Of a DNA stretch of 64,000 nt, positions 15,450-23,727 are shown piece after piece. Source of the stretch: Ruegeria arenilitoris (GTDB taxonomy: Bacteria; Pseudomonadota; Alphaproteobacteria; Rhodobacterales; Rhodobacteraceae); contig NZ_WQHP01000009.1 of the NCBI RefSeq assembly GCF_013035315.1, forward strand, positions 1 through 64,000. The letters run 5' to 3'. How positions within the stretch are numbered: position 1 is the first letter of the stretch; each line of letters starts with the position of its first letter. The position numbers were made by a program, and so were the translations under genes. Under the pieces are notes generated by a model, which made no database searches, was not told where the DNA came from, and saw only the letters and a program-made list of their open reading frames with translations.

Positions 15450-17914
15450 GAGGTCACCGTTTGACTGGAGTGATTGTGCGTGTCTTCGGGCAGGCTGGCC
15501 CGAACCCGGCGCAGCCGCAGTGCGTTGGAAACGACAAAGACGCTGGACAGAGCCATCGCCCCCGCGGCCAGAGCCGGGGACAGCAGGTGGCCACCAAACG
15601 GGTACAGGACGCCTGCAGCGACCGGGATCAACAGGATATTATAGCCGAAGGCCCAGCCTAGGTTCTGCTTGATGTTGCGCATGGTTCGGCGGCTGATCTC
15701 GACGGCGTTGGCCACCCCTCGCAGGTCACCCGACATCAGAACGACGTCGGCGGTTTCAATCGCCACATCGGTACCAGTTCCGATGGCAATGCCAGTGTCC
15801 GCCGCCGCCAGAGCCGGGGCGTCGTTGATGCCATCCCCGACAAAGGCCAGTGTCCCGAACTGGTCCCGCAATGCATTGATCGCGGCCAGCTTGCCATCCG
15901 GCAGGACCTCGGCCGTGACATGGTCGATGCCCAGTTTCTCGGCCAATGCTTGGGCCGTGCGCGTGTTGTCGCCCGTGACCATCGCAAGGGTCAGCCCCAT
16001 CGCATGCAACCGCTCCAACGCTTGTTCGGTGCCCGGCTTTATTGGATCCGCCACCGCAAGCATCGCGGCGGCCTGACCGTCTATTGCGACGAACAAAGGC
16101 GTGACCCCTTCAGCCGCGCGCTGTTCAGCCTCGACGGCCAAATCAGTGAGGGAGATACTGTTTTGCTCCATCAGCCGGGGCGAACCGATCAGAACGTTGT
16201 GCCCTCCGACCGCGGCCTGAACACCAAGACCAGTGAGCGACTGGAAGCTCGACACCTCCGGCAGTTCGGATGGACCAGCGCGGGTGATCGCGCTGGCAAT
16301 CGGGTGCTCTGAGCGCGCCTCAACAGCCGCCGCCAGTCGCAGCACCTGATCGCGGTCAAAACCGTTGGCCGTGGTGACGCTCTCTAATTCAGGTCTCCCA
16401 AGGGTCAGCGTCCCGGTCTTGTCCAATGCAATTACCTTGGACTGCTGTAGCTGCTGCAGCGCATCCCCCTTACGGAACAGAACGCCTAGCTCAGCCGCCC
16501 GCCCGGTGCCCACCATGATCGAGGTCGGCGTGGCCAGACCCATGGCACAGGGGCACGCGATGATCAGAACCGAGACTCCGGTGACCAGCGCCAGCGGCAG
16601 GGCGGGTGCCGGGCCAAAGATTAGCCATGCTGCAATGGTTAGCAGGGCAACCGCGATTACGGCTGGTACAAATCGCGCGGTGATCCGATCGACAAGACCC
16701 TGAATAGGCAGCTTCGCGCCCTGGGCCTGCTCGACCATTTGAATAACCTGCGCCAGCACCGTGTCTGCGCCAACACGCAACGCGCGCACCCGTAATGCGC
16801 CGGTGCCATTGACCGTTCCGCCAACGACCTGATCAGACGGTGCTTTGCCGACCGGAACGGGTTCGCCGGTAATCATGCTTTCATCGACATAGGATGTGCC
16901 GCCCAGCACTTCTGCGTCTACTGGAACGCGCTCGCCAGGGCGGATTTGCAACACGTCGCCCACCACGATGTCTGCGATAGGGCGATCTATGAACGTGCCG
17001 TCCATTTCCACGCGCGCTGTCTTGGGTTGCAGGCCAACAAGCTTTCGGATCGCTGCCCCGGTTCGCCCCTTGGCGCGCGCCTCCATCACACGACCCAGCA
17101 AGATGAGGACAACGATGACCGAGGCGGCCTCGAAATACACATTGGCGCTGCCGGCGGGCAAAATCTGCGGAGCAAACGTTGCGACGACGGAAAACAGGTA
17201 AGCCGCCCCGGTTCCCAAAGCGACCAGCGCGTTCATATCCGGCGAACCACGCAGTAGTGATGGAATGCCTTTGGCGTAGAAAACGCGGCCGGGACTAAAC
17301 AAGATGACCGAGGTCAGGGCGAACTGGATCAAGTGACTGGCTTGCGTGCCAATCGTGGCCTGAACCCAGTGATGGAACGCTGGGATGATATGTCCGCCCA
17401 TCTCAAGAACGAAAACGGGCAGAGCGAGAACAGCCGCAAAGATCGTCGCCCGCGTCAACGCGGTTGCGTCCTTTTCTTGTGCATGATCCATCTGAGCGAT
17501 GGCTACGCGTGCGGGATAACCGGCAGCAGTGGACAGATCAGCCAGCTTTTGCGGATCTGTCGCTCCATCGAAAAACGTGACCTGCGCGGTTTCTGTGGCA
17601 AGATTGACCTGGGCATCAACCACTGCTGGATCGGCGCTCAGGGCCTTCTGAATCTTTGCCACGCACGAGGCGCAGTTCATTCCGTCGATTTTTAAAGTCG
17701 TTTGTGTCGTTTCGGCTGGATACCCGGCGTCATTCAGGGCGTCCGTCAACGCGCGGATTGGTCCCTCATGCGTCACCAGCGCGGTTTCCGTGGCGAAGTT
17801 GACGGCGGCATCCGTCACCCTAGGTGCGGCCCGCAATGTAGTTTCCACGCGCCCCACGCAAGACGCGCAGGACATGCCCGAGATTTTTAGTTGTGTTGTG
17901 TGTGGCGCAGCCAT
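15446..17914 (-). CDS. copA: Cu(I)-exporting P1B-type ATPase CopA
   Basis: An 822-residue P-type ATPase of the inner membrane. Two N-terminal heavy-metal-associated domains carry GMSCASC (Cys16, Cys19) and GMNCASC (Cys81, Cys84). The transmembrane core has the P1B-1 metal motif ACPCAMGLATP; phosphorylation motif DKTGTLTLG, nucleotide motif SEHPIA and hinge GDGINDAPAL are intact. These mark a Cu(I)/Ag(I) exporter coupled to ATP hydrolysis. The ATG at 17914 gives the normal N-terminus just before HMA1. A CueR-type operator lies 40-60 bp upstream and cueR overlaps the 3' end. Confidence 0.95.
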   Translation of the reverse strand: MAAPHTTQLKISGMSCASCVGRVETTLRAAPRVTDAAVNFATETALVTHEGPIRALTDALNDAGYPAETTQTTLKIDGMNCASCVAKIQKALSADPAVVDAQVNLATETAQVTFFDGATDPQKLADLSTAAGYPARVAIAQMDHAQEKDATALTRATIFAAVLALPVFVLEMGGHIIPAFHHWVQATIGTQASHLIQFALTSVILFSPGRVFYAKGIPSLLRGSPDMNALVALGTGAAYLFSVVATFAPQILPAGSANVYFEAASVIVVLILLGRVMEARAKGRTGAAIRKLVGLQPKTARVEMDGTFIDRPIADIVVGDVLQIRPGERVPVDAEVLGGTSYVDESMITGEPVPVGKAPSDQVVGGTVNGTGALRVRALRVGADTVLAQVIQMVEQAQGAKLPIQGLVDRITARFVPAVIAVALLTIAAWLIFGPAPALPLALVTGVSVLIIACPCAMGLATPTSIMVGTGRAAELGVLFRKGDALQQLQQSKVIALDKTGTLTLGRPELESVTTANGFDRDQVLRLAAAVEARSEHPIASAITRAGPSELPEVSSFQSLTGLGVQAAVGGHNVLIGSPRLMEQNSISLTDLAVEAEQRAAEGVTPLFVAIDGQAAAMLAVADPIKPGTEQALERLHAMGLTLAMVTGDNTRTAQALAEKLGIDHVTAEVLPDGKLAAINALRDQFGTLAFVGDGINDAPALAAADTGIAIGTGTDVAIETADVVLMSGDLRGVANAVEISRRTMRNIKQNLGWAFGYNILLIPVAAGVLYPFGGHLLSPALAAGAMALSSVFVVSNALRLRRVRASLPEDTHNHSSQTVTS

Positions 17915-17952
17915 GCGACTCGATCCAAATGTGGTTCTGGCCCTTACATGGG

Positions 17953-17975
17953 GGTTCCAGTCACGGGAAGGTCAA
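17953..17975 (-). promoter_or_regulatory. CueR-type operator/promoter of copA
   Basis: On the minus strand, TTGACC (-35-like, 17975-17970) overlaps the dyad ACCTTCC-N7-GGAACC (17972-17953). This is the usual MerR/CueR half-site pattern placed between promoter elements with a long spacer. A TGTAAG-like -10 follows at about 17943-17948. The site lies 39 bp upstream of the copA start codon. Confidence 0.65.
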
Positions 17976-18029
17976 GAGCTTTCGCGTATTTTCCGGGCTC
18001 AAGCGTCGGTGTCACTTGTTGGCAAATGT

Positions 18030-18173
18030 TTATAGCAGGAGTGAGTTGTAGGTCTCGGGTGGCGTAGGCCGGACGGCCTCGGGCGAGGCGAAGAACCCAA
18101 ACATCAATGCCGCCGTGGTCAGTGCAAAGCCTACCAAAACAATACCGGCCATATTCAGTGTGGAACGTATCAT
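18030..18173 (-). CDS. Small single-pass membrane protein, 47 aa
   Basis: A short reading frame on the minus strand beginning at ATG 18173. It encodes a 47-residue protein with one transmembrane helix (about residues 8-29, MAGIVLVGFALTTAALMFGFF) and a Pro-rich tail ending PTPPETYNSLLL. The composition is that of a real small membrane protein, not random high-GC frame. The ribosome site is weak (AAGGGC). It sits between copA and the flavin-fold gene. I do not know a function; an accessory of a membrane complex is possible. Confidence 0.55.
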   Translation of the reverse strand: MIRSTLNMAGIVLVGFALTTAALMFGFFASPEAVRPTPPETYNSLLL

Positions 18174-18216
18174 GGGGAAAGCCCTTGTTCGGAATAGGTT
18201 GAGTGTTGAAAAGAGG

Positions 18217-18837
18217 TCAGGATCGAGTTTCCAGTTCCTGCTTTAGCCGCTCGTTTTCCGCCTGCAATTGCGCCAGTTGCTGCCCCAACCTTTTCAGGTG
18301 CGGGCGAAGTTCGGCTTCGGTGAAACGCGGCGTGATATGCTGAGGGCAGTTCCAATCCAGCCCTTCGACCCGGATGATGACCGCCCGTTCGGCCGGGGTG
18401 TCGGCGCCTTCGAGATACAGGCTGGCTGCAGCTGCCTCGCCTTCCGTAAACTCGACCCGGCCCAAGATCTTCAAGCGACGCTGGTTGGCGTAATCCATCA
18501 GGATCATAGCAATCCGGTCATTCCCATCCAGGTTCCCGCGCGAGATGTATTGTTTGTTGCCCGAGAAATCGGCGTACCCGATTGTCCGAGGCCCCAGAAC
18601 CCTGAGGAAACCGATCGGACCGCCGCGATACTGCACATAAGGCCACCCGGTTTCCGACACGGTAGACTGATAAAACCCGTCTCGAGCCTCGATAAATGCT
18701 TTTTCGGCCGGGCCAATTTCATGGCCCTGCTGCGGGCCGCCTTCGATGAACTTGGAATACGTCTTGGCGGACCCCATACGTTCCTGATGCGCACGTACAG
18801 CAGGGGTGAAGGTCAGTTCCGAAAAGGCGCGAGGCAT
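18217..18837 (-). CDS. Pyridoxamine 5'-phosphate oxidase-family flavin-binding protein
   Basis: A 206-residue split-barrel FMN-binding protein of the pyridoxamine-phosphate-oxidase-like superfamily (stretches STVSETGWPYVQYRGGPIGFLRVL, YADFSGNKQYISRGNL, RLKILGRVEF). The C-terminal ~35 residues form a coiled coil (LKRLGQQLAQLQAENERLKQEL), an addition to the core fold. The ATG at 18837 has a GAAAGGA site upstream; a TTG 15 nt earlier is less likely. It ends a two-gene leftward unit with the SnoaL-like gene. Its true substrate is unknown; family members often reduce reactive small molecules. Confidence 0.82.
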   Translation of the reverse strand: MPRAFSELTFTPAVRAHQERMGSAKTYSKFIEGGPQQGHEIGPAEKAFIEARDGFYQSTVSETGWPYVQYRGGPIGFLRVLGPRTIGYADFSGNKQYISRGNLDGNDRIAMILMDYANQRRLKILGRVEFTEGEAAAASLYLEGADTPAERAVIIRVEGLDWNCPQHITPRFTEAELRPHLKRLGQQLAQLQAENERLKQELETRS

Positions 18838-18848
18838 GGTATGTCCTT

Positions 18849-19313
18849 TCAAAGTCCCAGATCAGACAGGCCGGGATGGTCATCAGGGCGGGGGCCTTGC
18901 GGCCAGAAAAACAGTCGCTCGGTTTCGGTGATGGGAAGGTCGTTCAGTGATGCATGACGCTCGGCCATGCGGCCGTCTTCTGCAAAACGCCAATTCTCAT
19001 TCCCGTAGGACCGGAACCATTGACCGCTGTCGTCCCGCCATTCGTAAGCATAGCGCACGGCAATGCGATCTCCGGCATAGGCCCACAGTTCCTTGATCAA
19101 CCGATACTCCAACTCTTTGTTCCACTTGCGGGTCAGAAAGGCGTGAATGTCGGCATGACCGCTCAGGAACTCGGCCCTGTTTCGCCATTGGCTGTCGTCG
19201 GTGTAGGCGGGGGTCACTACATCAGCATCGCGGCTGTTCCAGGCGTTCTCGGCCAGGCGTACTTTTTGCGTGGCAGTTTCCAACGTGAACGGAGGGAGAG
19301 GAGGGCGGGTCAT
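18849..19313 (-). CDS. DUF1348 / SnoaL-like (NTF2-fold) protein
   Basis: A 154-residue NTF2-fold protein with the family stretches [57 protein letters not shown] and a C-terminal [20 protein letters not shown]. The start at ATG 19313 is backed by a GAAAG site. It is divergent from the TetR gene, and two copies of the TetR-type palindrome lie before it, so it is the likely repressed target together with the flavin-fold gene 11 nt downstream. The pair could detoxify or modify a small aromatic or electrophilic compound (inference). Confidence 0.82.
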   Translation of the reverse strand: MTRPPLPPFTLETATQKVRLAENAWNSRDADVVTPAYTDDSQWRNRAEFLSGHADIHAFLTRKWNKELEYRLIKELWAYAGDRIAVRYAYEWRDDSGQWFRSYGNENWRFAEDGRMAERHASLNDLPITETERLFFWPQGPRPDDHPGLSDLGL

Positions 19314-19425
19314 GCGTAGGTCTTTCAGGTCAGTGTGGCCGCCATCAAAGCGATAGTCAGCAAAAGGGGGACGTATTGTGCAGGGAAGGGTCTGACGCGG
19401 CGTCTCATGGGGGCGCTCCAATGTT

Positions 19426-19437
19426 TACTGATCGGTA
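19426..19437. promoter_or_regulatory. TetR operator copy 1
   Basis: TACTGATCGGTA, a near-perfect palindrome built around GATC. Two further copies in this intergenic region (one inverted) make it the probable binding site of the TetR protein encoded at 19613. Confidence 0.6.
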
Positions 19438-19455
19438 CATCTTGTCTGGAAGGTG

Positions 19456-19467
19456 TACTGATCGGTA
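19456..19467. promoter_or_regulatory. TetR operator copy 2
   Basis: A second identical TACTGATCGGTA. It begins exactly 30 bp after copy 1, about three DNA turns, so two dimers would lie on the same face of the helix. Confidence 0.6.
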
Positions 19468-19583
19468 ACCTTTTTCAAGTATCATTTCGAAAATTCCTCG
19501 GACATTTTTGGGTTGAGGAATTTTGCGAAATAAAAACAGTTACTTGCGGGATCATGTTGCGACCGTTCATGCTACGCACTATG

Positions 19584-19595
19584 TACCGATCAGTA
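19584..19595. promoter_or_regulatory. TetR operator copy 3 (autoregulatory)
   Basis: TACCGATCAGTA, the reverse complement of the other two copies. It lies 17 bp upstream of the tetR start codon, a position that would block the regulator's own transcription or its leader. Confidence 0.6.
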
Positions 19596-19612
19596 CATGA
19601 AGGAGCCGAATC

Positions 19613-20176
19613 ATGCGCCCGAACAAACGTGACGAGCTTGTCAGCAAGGCTTTGGAGGTCTTCTACCGGGATGGGTTCCACGCGACCGGAATGGACAAAC
19701 TGGTCGTCGAGACGGGCGTGTCCAAAACGTCGATGTACAAGCATTTTCGCACCAAAGAGGACCTGATCCTTGCGGCACTACGGCTGCGGGATGAGAACTT
19801 TCGTACGTGGTTCATGCGCCGGGTGTCCGAGCTTGCCGATACGCCAGCCGATCAGTTGGTCGCCAGTTTTGATGCGCTGGGCGAATGGTTTGAAGAAGAC
19901 GGCTTTCGTGGATGTATGTTCATCAAAGCGGGTGCTGAGTTTCAGGAAAAGTCTCACCCGATCCACCTTCAGGCGGCCGAGCACAAACGCCTGATCCTCA
20001 TTTTTTACACCGATCTGGCGCGTCAGGCCGGTGCGCGAAACCCCGAAGCCTTGGGGTGTCAGTTACTGTTGCTGAAAGAGGGGGCAATCGTCACGGCCGT
20101 TCTGGTCAAAAGCTGCGATCCGGCCAAAGACGCCAAAGCAGCTGCACGCGTCTTGCTGGATTCGGCACTTAGTTGA
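19613..20176 (+). CDS. TetR/AcrR-family repressor
   Basis: A 187-residue TetR-type regulator. The N-terminal helix-turn-helix domain is clear (ELVSKALEVFYRDGFHATGMDKLVVETGVSKTSMYKHFRTKEDLI). The C-terminal half is an all-helical ligand and dimer domain with a Cys in FRGCMFIKAGAEFQEK, as in the AcrR/YbiH-like group. GAAGGAG precedes the ATG. Three matching palindromes between it and the divergent DUF1348 gene point to repression of both transcripts, released by an unknown small ligand. Confidence 0.9.
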   Translation: MRPNKRDELVSKALEVFYRDGFHATGMDKLVVETGVSKTSMYKHFRTKEDLILAALRLRDENFRTWFMRRVSELADTPADQLVASFDALGEWFEEDGFRGCMFIKAGAEFQEKSHPIHLQAAEHKRLILIFYTDLARQAGARNPEALGCQLLLLKEGAIVTAVLVKSCDPAKDAKAAARVLLDSALS

Positions 20177-20302
20177 CGCGATGACAACGTGCCAGAGTGG
20201 CGCGGTAGGCAAAAAAGACGTTGCGTAGCAATCCTGTGCGCGGGTTGGTTTGAAGGGTCTCCAAAGCTACCCTGATCAAAACCAGACACGGGAGAAACCA
20301 AC

Positions 20303-21460
20303 ATGTCGCTATTCACGTCGACCGCAAAATGGGTCACCGAAGAGCACCAGATGTTTGCTGAAATGGCCAACCGGTTCATGGACGATGAGCTTGTGCCGAA
20401 CATTGAGCGCTGGAACCAGAATGGTGTGGTCGATCGCGATTTCTGGAACAAAGCCGGAGAAATGGGCCTGATGGCTGGCGCGATCCCTGAGGATTTTGGC
20501 GGTGTGGGCGGCGGCATCGGGTTTGACGCGGTCACGCTGTACGAGCAATCCGCGCGTGGTGATGCGGGCTGGGGCTTTGGCATTCAGTCGATCGTTGTCC
20601 ATTACCTGACCGCCTACGGCAGCGAGGATCAAAAGCAAAAATGGTTGCCGCGTCTGGCGTCCGGCGAAATGGTCGGCGCCTTGGCGATGACCGAACCCGG
20701 AACCGGGTCGGACGTGCAGTCTATTCGTACGACGGCGGAAAAGGACGGGAACTCATATCGCTTGAATGGGTCCAAGATCTTTATCACCAACGGTCAGACA
20801 GCGGACTTGATCCTTGTGGCCGCCAAAACGGACAAAACCCAGGGGTCCAAGGGCGTGTCGCTGATCGCAGTCGAAACCGAAGGGGCCGAGGGGTTCCGGC
20901 GGGGCCGCAATCTCAAAAAACTCGGCATGAAGGCCAATGATACGGCCGAGCTGTTCTTTGAGGACGTCAAAGTGCCCATGACCAACCTGATCGGTCCGGA
21001 AGAGGGGCAGGGCTTTTATCAGATGATGAAGCAGCTGCCCTGGGAACGCCTGACGATTGGCATCATGGCGCTGGGCGCAATTGATTTCGCGATTGCCGAG
21101 ACCGTTCGATACACACAGGAACGCAAGGCCTTTGGCCAACGTGTCATGGATTTCCAGAATACGCGTTTCAAACTGGCCGAGTGCAAGACCAAAGCTGAAG
21201 TTCTGCGCAGCTTCGTCAACGACTGTGTTGCGCAGCTTGAAGATGGGACGCTGGATGCCGCGAAGGCCTCGATGGTCAAATACTGGGGGTCCGAGGTGCA
21301 GAATGAAATTATGCATGAGTGTCTGCAACTGTTTGGCGGCTATGGCTTCATGATGGAGTATCCGATCGCCCGCCTTTATGCCGATGCGCGTGTCCAGATG
21401 ATCTATGGTGGCACCAACGAGATCATGAAGGAGCTCATCGCGCGTTCGTTGGACACGTAA
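20303..21460 (+). CDS. Acyl-CoA dehydrogenase
   Basis: A 385-residue FAD enzyme of the acyl-CoA dehydrogenase family, acting in beta-oxidation-type catabolism. It shows AMTEPGTGSDVQSIRTTAEKDG and KIFITNGQTADL (FAD/substrate binding), ERKAFGQRVMDFQ, and MIYGGTNEIMKELIAR at the end. The usual Glu of medium-chain enzymes at the YEGT position is Gly here; the catalytic base is most likely Glu248 in LPWERLTIG, as in isovaleryl-CoA and long-chain enzymes. GGGAGAAACCAAC precedes the ATG. It is a single gene 126 bp after tetR; electrons would pass to ETF. Confidence 0.92.
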   Translation: MSLFTSTAKWVTEEHQMFAEMANRFMDDELVPNIERWNQNGVVDRDFWNKAGEMGLMAGAIPEDFGGVGGGIGFDAVTLYEQSARGDAGWGFGIQSIVVHYLTAYGSEDQKQKWLPRLASGEMVGALAMTEPGTGSDVQSIRTTAEKDGNSYRLNGSKIFITNGQTADLILVAAKTDKTQGSKGVSLIAVETEGAEGFRRGRNLKKLGMKANDTAELFFEDVKVPMTNLIGPEEGQGFYQMMKQLPWERLTIGIMALGAIDFAIAETVRYTQERKAFGQRVMDFQNTRFKLAECKTKAEVLRSFVNDCVAQLEDGTLDAAKASMVKYWGSEVQNEIMHECLQLFGGYGFMMEYPIARLYADARVQMIYGGTNEIMKELIARSLDT

Positions 21461-21487
21461 CACCGCGTGGGCTCCCGCCCGTCGTCA

Positions 21488-21504
21488 ACGTTTTTGAAAA
21501 ACGT
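21488..21504. repeat. Palindrome between converging genes, terminator-like
   Basis: ACGTTTTT-G-AAAAACGT is a perfect 8-bp inverted repeat with a single-base centre, in the 90-bp gap between the acyl-CoA dehydrogenase and an opposing LysR gene. Runs of five T or A on both strands could give bidirectional termination. Confidence 0.4.
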
Positions 21505-21550
21505 CTCCTTCCGTTGGGCCGGGCAGTTTCATATGGGTCGGGGAAGAACC

Positions 21551-22441
21551 TCAGGCAGTGCTCAATTGGTCCTGCAGCCAAGTCCGAAAGGATTTCAGCG
21601 GCTCAGACGCCGGTTTTGATTGCGGCCAGACAAGATAAAACTGCCCCAGACTGACGCGGGGTCCGTCCCAGGCGGGGACCAGCCGCCCGGTTTTAAGGTC
21701 TTGCTGGATCAGGTAGCTGGGCAGCAGCGCTGCGCCCAGCCCGTGGATTGTGGCCTGGACCATTGTCGAGAACTGATCGAACAACATGCCACGCATTCCC
21801 GAGGCATCGCGTCCCTGTTCCGCGAACCATCGCTCCCACGCATCCGGTCTGGTTTCCAGATGCAGCAGAGGGGCCGTCATCAGCCAGTCCAGCCCCTCAT
21901 CCTGTTGGGGCAGCAATTCTGGCGCGCAGACCGGTAGCACCTCTTCTCGCATAATCGGCATGTAGTGCACCCCGGGCCAGTCCTTCTGACCAAAGTGGAT
22001 GGCGGCATCAAAATGTTCGGTCTGGAAGTCGAAGGGTTTGAGGCATGTGCTCAGATTCACGGTCACTTCGGGGTGGTGACGGGCAAAGTCCTGCAGGCGT
22101 GGGGCCAGCCAATGCATACCAAAGGCGGGCAGGATCGACAGGTTCAATGACCCGCCGGTCGGGTTCGCCTTCAGCTTCAGCGATGCCTGCGCGAGTTGGT
22201 TCAAAGCAGTTCGCGCCACCTCGACATAGTCCTTCGCGGCGGGCGTCAGATGCAGCCGCATCTGATTGCGCTGGATCAGCGCGACGCCCAACTGTTCCTC
22301 CATGGACTTGAGCTGACGGCTGATTGCGCTTTGGGTCAGTGACAACTCTTCAGCGGCAGCCGAGGCGCTGCCCAGGCGGTCGACCGCCTCTAATGCCAGC
22401 AGAGAGGGGATCGAGGGCAGAAACCGGCGGGGTCCAATCAT
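21551..22441 (-). CDS. LysR-family regulator of the aminotransferase/E1 cluster
   Basis: A 296-residue LysR protein of the GcvA-like subgroup: N-terminal PSIPSLLALEAVDRLGSASAAAEELSLTQSAISRQLKSMEEQLG, then effector domain (LNLSILPAFGMHWLAPRLQDFA). The ATG at 22441 (GAGGA upstream) is preferred over one five codons earlier. It is divergent from the aminotransferase gene with a 96-bp intergenic region holding a CATAC-N5-GTATG dyad, so it probably controls the rightward cluster to 28262. Confidence 0.88.
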   Translation of the reverse strand: MIGPRRFLPSIPSLLALEAVDRLGSASAAAEELSLTQSAISRQLKSMEEQLGVALIQRNQMRLHLTPAAKDYVEVARTALNQLAQASLKLKANPTGGSLNLSILPAFGMHWLAPRLQDFARHHPEVTVNLSTCLKPFDFQTEHFDAAIHFGQKDWPGVHYMPIMREEVLPVCAPELLPQQDEGLDWLMTAPLLHLETRPDAWERWFAEQGRDASGMRGMLFDQFSTMVQATIHGLGAALLPSYLIQQDLKTGRLVPAWDGPRVSLGQFYLVWPQSKPASEPLKSFRTWLQDQLSTA

Positions 22442-22453
22442 ATGACTAATCCT

Positions 22454-22468
22454 CATACCTTTTGTATG
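22454..22468. promoter_or_regulatory. LysR-type dyad between lysR and aminotransferase gene
   Basis: CATAC-CTTTT-GTATG, a perfect 5-bp inverted repeat with a 5-bp AT-rich centre, 13 bp upstream of the lysR start. It is a plausible operator for the divergent pair; based on symmetry and place only. Confidence 0.4.
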
Positions 22469-22537
22469 GAATATCACTGGCATTTGTCCCGCGCCAGCCC
22501 GATACAGAGGCACGGGCCACAGCGTGGATTTGGATCA

Positions 22538-23704
22538 ATGGCACAAGTTACCAGCACCAAGGATTTTCAGCGCGCAGAGCGGCTGCAAGGCATCGAGTTG
22601 TCCGAGATCGCTCGTATCTCGGAACACGCGGCGCGTCTTCGCGCGCAAGGCATTGATGTGATCGCGCTCAGCACCGGTGAGCCTGATTTTCCTTCGCCCG
22701 AACATGTGGTCGAGGCCGCGAACAGGGCCGCTATCGAAGGTCAGACCCGTTATCCCGCAACGGCAGGAACCCCAGCTTTGCGCGCGGCAATCGCGGCAGA
22801 GGTGGGTCTGCAAACGGAAAACATCATCGTGTCGACAGGGGCCAAGCAGGTCTTGTCCGGCGCAATGATGGCTACACTTAACCCCGGCGACGAGGTAATC
22901 GCCGTCGCGCCGTTCTGGACAAGCTATGCGGATATGGTCAGGCTGGCTGGCGGCATTCCCACCATCCTCAGCTGCCCGGCAGAACAGGGCTTCAAGCTAA
23001 GCCCGGACCAGTTAGAAGCCGCGATCACCCCGCGCACTCGTTGGCTGTTGTTGAACACGCCCTCCAACCCTACTGGTGCTGTGTATTCCAAAATGGAACT
23101 GCAGGCGCTGGGGGATGTGTTGAAAAATCACCCGCAGGTATGGGTGATTTCAGATGAAATCTATCAACACCTTTCGTACGTGCCCTTCACGCCATTTGTG
23201 CAGGCGGTTCCCGCACTGGCGGATCGCACGCTGACAGTGAATGGTGTGTCCAAGGCCTATTCCATGACGGGCTGGCGTATTGGCTGGGGTATTGGGCCGG
23301 CACCCTTGATCAAAGCGATGATTGCTGTTCAGGGGCAAATCACATCGGGCGCGTGCTCGATTGCTCAGGCTGCGGCGTTGGAGGCGATCACAGGTCCACA
23401 GGACTTGCTGTCCGAGCGGCGCAACGCAATGCGCGCGCGCCGGGATTTGGTCGTGGACGGGCTGAACCGGGCCGGGCTGGAATGCACTGTGCCGGAGGGC
23501 GCGTTCTACGTCTTTCCCAAAACGCCGGCAAAAATGCCCGTGGACCACGAATTCTGCCGTTATCTGCTGGACGAAGCAGGGGTCGCCTTGGTGCCTGGGC
23601 GTGCCTTTGGAATGCCGGGACATATGCGGCTTTCTTTTGCCTATGCGACGGAAAGCCTGCAAGAAGGGGTGCGCCGTCTCGCGGACGCCACCGCAAAACT
23701 GTAA
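22538..23704 (+). CDS. Class I/II PLP-dependent aminotransferase (aspartate aminotransferase type)
   Basis: A 388-residue fold-type I aminotransferase. Visible are STGEPDFPSPEHV near residue 43, the PLP-phosphate region STGAKQVLSG, NTPSNPTGAVYSK (Asn binding the PLP ring region), ISDEIYQHL (Asp) and the PLP lysine in VNGVSKAYSMTGWRIGW, plus the substrate-carboxylate Arg in MRLSFAYA. It belongs to the AspC/Ib subgroup with broad amino-acid range. The start at ATG 22538 gives the normal N-terminus; earlier in-frame codons overlap the lysR promoter. As first gene of the cluster it probably yields the 2-oxo acid for the E1 protein that follows 23 nt later. Confidence 0.88.
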   Translation: MAQVTSTKDFQRAERLQGIELSEIARISEHAARLRAQGIDVIALSTGEPDFPSPEHVVEAANRAAIEGQTRYPATAGTPALRAAIAAEVGLQTENIIVSTGAKQVLSGAMMATLNPGDEVIAVAPFWTSYADMVRLAGGIPTILSCPAEQGFKLSPDQLEAAITPRTRWLLLNTPSNPTGAVYSKMELQALGDVLKNHPQVWVISDEIYQHLSYVPFTPFVQAVPALADRTLTVNGVSKAYSMTGWRIGWGIGPAPLIKAMIAVQGQITSGACSIAQAAALEAITGPQDLLSERRNAMRARRDLVVDGLNRAGLECTVPEGAFYVFPKTPAKMPVDHEFCRYLLDEAGVALVPGRAFGMPGHMRLSFAYATESLQEGVRRLADATAKL

Positions 23705-23727
23705 TCCTAAGAAGACCGGAAAACCAA

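Noticed and set aside
17528..17914. Treating the two CopA N-terminal segments as separate CopZ-like chaperones
   Set aside because: Both CxxC domains are in one unbroken frame with the ATPase core; tandem HMA domains are normal in CopA.
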